From contig CM069432.1 in assembly GCA_035610365.1 (NCBI GenBank), positions 279,843,482 to 279,907,481 of the forward strand: DNA of 64,000 nt, in the 5' to 3' direction. A program made the position numbers and the translations under genes. Shown piece by piece: positions 56,649-64,000 of the stretch. The notes below the pieces were generated by a model. That model was not told the DNA's origin. It saw nothing but the letters and a program-made list of their open reading frames with translations, and ran no database searches. The stretch's first letter is position 1. Each line of letters opens with the position of its first letter. The DNA comes from Aquatica leii (Eukaryota; Arthropoda; Insecta; Coleoptera; Lampyridae).

Positions 56649-57124
56649 CTCTACCAGTACTGTCTCAAATTAAGAAAATTGAAAAAAAAAATTAAAGAGT
56701 CATATTTCGGTGATAACTACTACAAAATAAGTTTGTGCATGACAGAATAGTAGCATTAAAACTATTTGTTAATAAAATCATACTACAGTGAAATGATGAC
56801 CTTACCTTACAAAAATATTTTCAGATACAACAGTCTCACACAAATGTTTTTAGCGCCCAAAGTTGAATAGATGTACACTACTCGAGAATCAGGTGGTAAC
56901 TGACGAAAACAACGTTTTTGCAGACTCGGTTTGGCCTAAAAAACTGAACTTTTGCACATTATATGTAGATGGAACCAGCCATTCTGCCAGAAGGCTACTG
57001 TCTCATATTAGGCTGCTATCTCAACTTTAGTTCTTTTTCTCTATCTATTGGTTCAATTGATTACCAAACAATTACTAGTTTTAATTAGTGCGAATCGAGT
57101 ATCGGCGGTGTGACATGACAAACT
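56649..57124. other. No gene; terminal-repeat-like motifs
   Basis: Contains TCTCATATTAGGCTGCTATC at 57001-57020, reminiscent of the subterminal motif in element D, and could be the left end of element E. No coding signal. Confidence 0.35.
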
Positions 57125-59000
57125 AAGCGCAATATGAAAAAAAATTGTGAATTTATTAAAAAAAAAGCTGAAGGTATGTAACTGTAAACCAGTGGATAAC
57201 TAGTAAGTTTATTTTATTGATAATGATATTATATTATTCTGATACTATTGATCTTTAAAAAATAATAGACGTGTGGAATTTCTTTCTTGGTAGTTTAATA
57301 CAAGTTTTTTTCCGTATATTTTTCAGATGGTAAATAAATAAAGAGAAAAATAGGACAGGCGTCCTGGAGTGAAACAGCAATGTACAATGTGATTGAGAAA
57401 TCTAAAACTACTGCGGTTTCTCCAGTTGCTAAAAAGTATAGTATTCCAATTTCTATTTTACAACAACATTTAAAAAAGGGCAGCTGTGACATGAAACGTG
57501 GACGATATTGGAAAGTATTTAATGATGCTCAAAAAGCTGAATTATTAGAATATGTATTTCAGGTTGATGATCTTGTCTATGGCCGGACTAAGAATGAGCT
57601 TTTGAAGGTTGTATATCAATATACCGAAAACGACGATATTCTTCATTTTTTAGAGACGGCTGTGCTGGAAATGACTGAAATTTAAGTTTAAAAAAATGCC
57701 ATCCTAATTTGTCTAATAGACAACCAGAACCAACGTCGATTGCTAGAGCACGAAGTTTTAACAAGCCTCAAGTTTCCAGATTTTATGATTTCTTAGAAAG
57801 AGAAATCAATGAACCCGAATATACAACATGGATGAAACTGGTGTTCATACAACTAGTGTAAAGTCTGCAAAGATTTTGTTAAGGTCTGAAAAGAAACAGG
57901 TTGGTGTACTTTCCAGCGCAGAAAGAGGAAAATGAACAGCTGTTATCTGTTGCAACGCGACTAGATATTTCATACCCCCATTCTTCATTTATGGAAGAAA
58001 AAGAATGGTAGGTAGATTTTTAAATGAAACACCACCTGGCACCAATGCTACATTTACAGATAACGGATAGATTAATGGACCAAAATTCTTTGAATGGTTT
58101 CGTAATTTCGTCGAGATCACCCGTCCAACTCCAAAGAAAAAAGTGATATTAATATTAGAAAACCATGAGTCTCACAACCATCTTGAGACTTTAGAATATA
58201 CAACACAAAATAATGTAATTTTTGTTTCGTTGCCTCCTCACTCAATACATCGTGTGCTATCTCTGGACCGTTGCGTTTATAGACCATTAAAAACTTATTG
58301 TGAACAAGAAGTTTCAATTTTTCAACGGAGCCATGTAGGTAGAGTAATTTCTTAGTATGAAGTGGCTAAATTCGTTGAAAAACCATCTACTGGAATATGG
58401 CCCACAAATTGACATGTGTTTAATGACCTGGTCTAACAGACAGTACCCAAGTTGTTGAAAATAAAAACAATGATACATCACAGGTCCAATCTGCTAATGT
58501 TGGTCGTCTCTCTAATGAGTGTGCCCGTACTGTTTCTGCGTCTGTTTTTGAAAACGTAAACCACAATCTCTCTCAAGTCTTTCCAATTGCGATACAACGC
58601 ACAAACAAAAAATAATTGATGCCATGCTTATGGAAACTCAATGTCATGAGGACAAAACTTCATGTTCTACATCAGTGAGTAACAATTTACTCCAATCCGT
58701 AGTAGAATCCTTGATACCCTATGTAAAGCCAATGGATATCAGACTCAACTCAAAGAACTGAAGTATTAACTAAATTACCGTCTTAGTGTCAAAGCTGAAG
58801 CAAAATTTGAAATACATTCTACAAGTAAAACAGGCAAAACAAGAAAGCAAAAAGCATCGAAAAAAATATCTGCAAAATTTTTGTCTTGTTGATGGTGCGA
58901 CTTATATAGAACCAACTGAGGAAAATTAGATAAAATGTGGAGACTGTGAAGAGTAGGTTCCAGGAAACCTGTACAATAGTGTGGAGTGACATTTTTTTTT
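57125..59000 (+). pseudogene. pogo-like transposase remnant E
   Basis: Plus strand. The open frame 57380-57685 covers a pipsqueak-type N-terminus (SWSETAMYNVIEKSKTTAV, VAKKYSIPISILQQHLKKG) and KNELLKVVYQYTE. Then, in other frames: SRFYDFLEREINEPEY, KSAKILLRSEKKQVGVLSSAERGK (57850-57935), PPFFIYGRKRMVGRF, NGPKFFEWFRNFVE, VILILENHESHNHLETLEY (second catalytic block, Glu where Asp is usual, 58143-58200), SLPPHSIHRVLSLDRCVYRPLK and EQEVSIFQRSHVGRVIS. The end at 58880-58975 keeps an IKCGDCEE block, part of a PHD-like domain. An upstream exon may end near 57170. Many stops. Confidence 0.8.
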
Positions 59001-59269
59001 TCAAAATTGAAAACGCCTGTAGTGTCAAACGACGTGTCTTGAGGTAACTAGTTAGTGATTAAAATTAGAAACATATTCAATATGATCTTGAGGTTCCTGT
59101 TTGCCCTTCTTTATCGAAGTAATTACTAAAACAGCAATTTTAGCCTAACATCAGTGTAATAACATTTCAGATCACTGCGTCTGTGCAATTAGGGCGCAGT
59201 GCAAATGGCCTAATAATACAACGTCTCGGCTCAAGTCACTCGCATATTTCAGTGTCTGTTTAGTTCACT
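59001..59269. other. No recognisable gene
   Basis: Spacer between element E and the next conserved gene; no terminal repeats identified. Confidence 0.35.
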
Positions 59270-61411
59270 TTCGCGAAAACACGTAAAGAATCGTTTTGTG
59301 AAGTGTTCGGTTTATCCAAGGAATTTGATGGCAATGTACTTCCTACAAACTCAAATATTATGAGATATTATTTGTGGTGTAGATTATTGTTAAAAGAGAA
59401 CACGAATGGAAAAGATCCGCGTGTGAGTGACATTTCCAGAGCTGTACTGGCGGATTTGAAAAATATATAAGCATCAATTTCAATAATTTTTGATCAAAGA
59501 ATTCGGAGCTTGATAGCAAACTTTAATGAAAAATATAAGGCTATAAAAAAGAACAAAAAGAAATCTCAAGAAAAAGTGATAACATTCAGAGAACTCAGTG
59601 AAAAAACGCTATTTGATAAATCCGTCTGCAAATGTAAAAACTTCTGTAATTGTCAGTGCAAAATTAAAGTGCCCAAACGAGAAAGAGATTTTCTAGTGGA
59701 CCATCGAACAGCTCGTAAGATGGCAATTGGTAATATTGATAAGAAAACCAGCCAAATTCTTTAAAAGTTTTGCAAGGAAAGCTAAGAACAAAGACTCTTA
59801 AAGAAACATTTACACCTGTAATCTTAGGTATTACAATTTCTGTAGCAGAGCCTGCTACTTCAGAAATGTCAGAACCGTCAACATCATCTCAAACACTATT
59901 TTCTTCGAGTTTTGGAAAACGAATTAAATTACGCAATGTAGCTCAAGCGTGCGATTGAACAGGGATATTGGATCGATCAGCCTCAATACTAGTAATCGCC
60001 GCTCTCTAGGATTTTCATGTTATATCAAAGGAAAATCCGCCAAAAATAGTGGATAGAAGTAAAATAAGGAGAGAACGGAAGAAAAGACGGACAGAACTCC
60101 GAGAACAATGAGGAACAAAATCATCAGCAGTTAAAGGACATTATTTCGACGGTAGGAAAGACAAGACAATTCAACAAAAAATAGGCACGAAATATTACAA
60201 GAAAACTGTCACAGAAGAACATATTGTGTTAATTTCAGAGCCTAATTGTAAATAGCTCGGCCATATCACACCAACATCTGGAAGTGCTACAAATATCGCA
60301 TTAAGTATCATGACATTCTTAAAGGATTTTCATGCAAATTGCAATGTGGATGAATTGCAAGTAGTTGGATGCGATGGTACTGTTATAAATACAGGATTGG
60401 AAAATGGTGTTATCCGACAACTAGAAAAGTCCATAGGTCGTCCATTACAATGGCAGGTATGTTTATTACACACTAATGAGTTACCTCTTCGCCACTTAAT
60501 GCAACACCTAGATGGAAAGACAAATGATCCTAAAGGATTCTCTGGTGCAATTGGAAAGATGCTAGAAAATTGCGCGAAGTTGTCCGTCGTCGCATTTGAG
60601 CCATCTGAAGCGGAATTGCTGATTATTGATCCAAATGAACTGAGTACGGATCAGAAATATATCATCGTCTTTATCCCTGCGGGATCCTGGGAAAATGTCA
60701 CACTCGCGCTGGTTAACAACTGCAAACCGAATTCTCAGGTTATATGTAGCTACAATAGAACCATCAATAGAACTGAAAACTTTAGCTAAATATGTGATCA
60801 AGGTATACTCTTCTAGCTGGTTTGAGATTAAAACCAAATCTACTTGTAGGGACGGATCTAAACATTTCTTTGGAATTATCAAGAAGTCTCGTTACCTATC
60901 TGACGAACTTAAGAATATAGTGGATCCAATATTACAAAGAAATGCGTATTTCGGCCATCCTGAAAACATTCTGTTGGCCATGTTAGCTGATGAACAAAAA
61001 TACTTTCGGGAATTAAGTTTATGGTGGATTCTCAAGTGTAGACGTAGAGCATCAAGTCGTAATTAAGGTACTATTCGGGTGTTTAAAGTGTCCAAACTTA
61101 ATTTCAACGCCGAAGAGTACATCGATATAATCAATTGGCAGTCCTCTGAAGTTACCGAACCACCATTAATAAGACATATTTCGACTGAGGATTTGGAAAA
61201 TATGATTTTAGACGTTCCTGACAACATCAGCATTTTGAAGTTACCTTGCCACACTCAGGCGGTTGAACGATGCATAAAGCTGGTAACGGAAGCTTCTTTT
61301 TCAGTATGTGGCAACGAAGCAAGATACGAACTTATTCGTGCTAAACTTGCATCTCGAAGTGAGTTACCAAAGTTTGAAACCAAAAAACAATTTATTAATG
61401 TGTTGAAGTAA
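59270..61411 (+). pseudogene. Conserved unassigned repeat-type protein 1
   Basis: Codons from about 59275 read KTRKESFCEVFGLSKEF, MRYYLWCRLLLKENTNGKDPRVSDISRAV. After TAA near 59468 comes IFDQRIRSLIANFNEKYK, then LFDKSVCKCKNFCNCQCK (a Cys-rich cluster) and LVDHRTARKMAIGNIDKKTS to 59763. 60310-60789 gives VVGCDGTVINTGLENGVIRQLE, RPLQWQVCLLHTNELPLRHLMQHLDG. 60695-61066 has MSHSRWLTTANRILRLY, IKTKSTCRDGSKH and LQRNAYFGHPENILLAML. 61079-61411 ends with LPCHTQAVERCIKLVTEAS. I recall this block order from many uncharacterised arthropod proteins present in high copy. The enzyme activity is unknown to me. At least four breaks. Confidence 0.65.
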
Positions 61412-62594
61412 TCACTACTCTGTACAAGAATGTGCCAAAGTTTTTAAATAAAGATTTGTGATTGCTAACAATTTTTCTAGCCATCTTACTTACCACTATC
61501 TACCATAAATTCAAAGGTACCAAATTCTTTAAATATGAGATTTGTGATTTCTAGGATTGTTTTTTCTATTATACACTATTATAGAACTATCTACCATGAA
61601 TTCAAGTGGAGAGGAGAGCTTTTACCGTTAACCTACCTGCTTTAGGCCACTCTCCTTTAGGTATCTACAGTTCAAATTTGATTCAATTTGACCAAATACT
61701 TTACGAGAAAAATGTCGTTGTGCTAATTGTTTCTTATAAATTTTGTCTTTATTAACTAAATACTTTTTTTACTACAAACAATATGAGTCACTGACACGTG
61801 CCAAAAAACAAAAGTGTTTCCATGTGTTATACAACTTTTACCATTGCTGCTATTTTTCAAGACGCCTTTGCATTAGCTTCTTGTAATTGCTTCTTAGCCA
61901 TTGCATTATTTTTTATTAGAACGTCGTGTCCAACTTTTCCATGTACTGCTTGGAAAGTAGTTATTGGGATATACATTCTTTTTGGACGAATGTAGCCATA
62001 AACTGCAACAACACGAACGTAATAAGTTAATTAGTTGTATAAAACCTAAAAAAATTAGCAAGTCCTAAACGTTCCGCTTTAAATCTTTTGATGTCTAAAT
62101 ATTGCTTACATAGCCACATGTGGTTCCCATTAAAAATAATTACACGAAAAAAAAACTGTAAACTGATTCAGAAATTTACACTCTGTTTAACTTATTAGAG
62201 CAAAATGAAAAGTAATATTTTACTTTACAAACGCTCAAATTAACCTGGGTAATTCTATGCTTCATTTATATTATAAAAAATACGTTTAGTACTATGTCAT
62301 TCAACGCCTTTCGCAAATTTAATTTGTATTTATAAACGTAATTTATTTTAAATATACTTCATCGAGGAGGCTAATTAATTATTTTTTACAAAAAATTAAA
62401 TATGAGCGTTTCATCTACGCAATTGTGGTTGGCAGCAGATATATTACACGAATTACTTTGAAAAAAAATTATTAATATTGGTTTTAATAGATTGAGGGGC
62501 ATCGTTTTTTGCTTATAATGCGAAAGAAAATTCACTTAAAATAGTTAAGGAATATATTTTTTTACTGAACCTGCAGTTTTTTTTTGTTACTGAG
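61412..62594. other. AT-rich spacer with an imperfect duplication
   Basis: AATAAA at 61447 may be the polyadenylation signal of the preceding gene. 61433-61517 and 61517-61606 are imperfect copies of one another (both end in ACTATCTACCAT-AATTCAA). A minus-strand frame at 61790-62000 has no recognised match. Confidence 0.5.
61433..61606 (+). repeat. Imperfect tandem duplication
   Basis: Two units of about 85-90 bp sharing AGATTTGTGATT, TTTTTCTA and ACTATCTACCAT-AATTCAA. Confidence 0.65.
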
Positions 62595-63790
62595 ACAGCA
62601 AGATGGGATTATACCCCCAGTTTTCTTCGTCACAAATAAAAAATTTATTATTACACTGTTACGTCAATTTTGCAACATGCAATACCGAAAATGAGGCTTG
62701 TATGTCTAGTACGTGCAGAGACTGTCCGGATAATTTCTGGGGACAATTTGAAGAAATTGAGAACTTGTACAATGAAATATCTTGGAAAGGATGGTTCAAC
62801 TTGAGTAATCGTCCTAAAATGACCAGAAAAACAATGCAATGTTTTATAAAAAAAGGTTCAATCTGATTACTTTGAATCTGCTAACAAAAACTTAGACGAA
62901 AATAAAGCAGCACTTTAAATCAAGTTTCCTGAAAATTATTTATTAGCCAAGACGGTATTCAGTTGTTGTATTTGGTTATCAAAATTAGAGACCAAACCGA
63001 TCGTCATCGTGAGCAACGATACAGCTCACACAAAGTATGGTGTCTGGCGTTTTCTAAAAAAAATTTTAATTACTTGCGAGAGGTTAAAGATTCCATATCG
63101 AGCGTCATAATTTGTACCGACAACTGCGCTGCCCAGTTTAAGAATTGCTATATTTTGGCCCTTCTTGGCGATTTAAAGGATTACGTTTTACTATACGGCC
63201 TCAAGTGGGTTTCTTCCGACATCGCACAGAAAAAGCGTAGTAGACGACTTCCATGGCACTATAAAGCGTATAACATGGATAACTGTCAAATCACGACAAA
63301 TAATCCTGAATAGAGCCGCCGAGTTTTTCGTCTACGTTGAAAATGAGATAAAGGACATTCATATCACCTATGTCTCAAAAATTGAGAGTGAAGAAGAAAA
63401 ACCTTTTCTAGACAGTGCTTGGTCCCACGTTCTTCTAATAAAGAACCTCCAAGCACATCATCACATTGAAGCTATCGATTTCAATAAAATTTTAGCTGGA
63501 AAAACTTCTTCGTCCAAATCAAAATCTATCATCCAAGTTGAAAAAGTACAGGTACATTCAGATTGGTCTGATGAAGACCAGCAGCCTGCTTAAAGACATT
63601 GTCCAGAAACGAAGACTCAGATCATCAAAATTAAGAAAAAGCTGCGATTTACTGACGTGTACTCTGATTCTACGGAAGATGATTCAAGGCAAGTCAAGAC
63701 GCAGCTGCCTCCAAATTAAATAAGCCATAGGATGTTCGTGTTAGTTACAATTATCGCTGAAAGTAAAAAAAAGAAAGAATACGCTGCTAT
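62595..63790 (+). pseudogene. Conserved unassigned repeat-type protein 2
   Basis: 62603-62866: LPQFSSSQIK-like start, NTENEACMSSTCRDCPDNFW with a C-x4-C-x2-C cluster. 62963-63300: SSVIICTDNCAAQFKNCYILALLGDL. In the next frame from about 63205: FLPTSHRKSVVDDFHGTIKRI, then ILNRAAEFFVYVENEIKDI and a Ser/Glu-rich tail. The blocks DGCAAQYKN and TSHGKSxxDGIGGTxKR are familiar from uncharacterised, high-copy arthropod proteins, where two acidic residues and the His suggest a nuclease-like fold. The function is not established. Stops near 62864, 62920 and a frame change near 63200 break this copy. Confidence 0.6.
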
Positions 63791-64000
63791 TTGCCAGTTC
63801 AATTACAGGAGATGGTGAGGTGCAGGTCATGTTTCTGAAAATGGCTAGAGGCAATAAAAAAGTGTTTATCTGTTTATCCTCTGCTCAAAAGCAAAAGTAA
63901 TCGTACTTACTATAATTTTGAAAGTAACCTTAATATTTTGGAAGGCATGTACACAAACGTGTCCATAACATTTTAAATCAAAGCAAATTCTCTACAAAAA
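63791..64000. other. Window end, no gene
   Basis: No coding signal up to the end. Confidence 0.4.

Noticed and set aside
1..64000. CRISPR array, operon or bacterial mobile island
   Set aside because: No regularly spaced repeats; coding content is eukaryotic retroelements and DNA transposons throughout.
1..64000. Retroviral envelope gene with any of the LTR elements
   Set aside because: No frame with signal peptide, furin-like site and membrane anchor was found between integrase and the 3' LTR of the gypsy, or elsewhere.

Overview
This window reads as arthropod, most probably insect, nuclear DNA. It is AT-rich, and almost every recognisable coding stretch belongs to a transposable element. 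I found no convincing host gene, no tRNA or rRNA gene and no prokaryotic feature. The mix of APE-type LINEs, a Penelope-like element, Ty1/copia, Ty3/gypsy, BEL/Pao, hAT, piggyBac-like and several pogo-like transposons is typical of large insect genomes; I cannot name the species.

Layout. 1-6640: remains of a LINE, a Ty3/gypsy pol (with a 179-bp palindromic insertion) and a jockey/CR1-like LINE that may itself have split the gypsy. 6651-10560: a LINE split by a Penelope-like element with a 12-bp target duplication. 10561-12840: no genes. 12842-23780: a three-level nest, in which an R1/I-type LINE carries a copia element (13900-22983, 183-bp LTRs, 5-bp duplication), which carries a gypsy element on the minus strand (17765-22379, 194-bp LTRs differing at one base, 5-bp duplication). 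24366-27288: a decayed second copia. 27289-34900: two related piggyBac-like remnants flanking a rearranged SAP-gag gypsy with its own LTR. 35250-37260: BEL/Pao LTR and RNase H remnant. 38696-41196: a unit with ~105-bp terminal inverted repeats carrying a conserved protein I cannot assign to a transposase superfamily. 42359-44708: a hAT/ZMYM-like transposase. 45650-59000: five pogo-like copies, interrupted by a LINE (18-bp duplication), a 958-bp foldback element (15-bp duplication) and a 77-bp insertion (14-bp duplication). 59270-61411 and 62595-63790: two more conserved but unassigned repeat-type proteins, both broken.

The genes do not form a pathway. What can be read is the order of insertion: R1/I-like LINE, then copia, then gypsy; LINE, then Penelope; pogo, then LINE, foldback and mini-insertion. 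The youngest event by LTR identity is the minus-strand gypsy. The most unusual objects are the near-perfect foldback with hammerhead-like motifs in both arms, the short palindromic insertions that share an end, and the inverted-repeat-flanked gene at 38696-41196. All family assignments are by eye from translated motifs; none was checked against a database.
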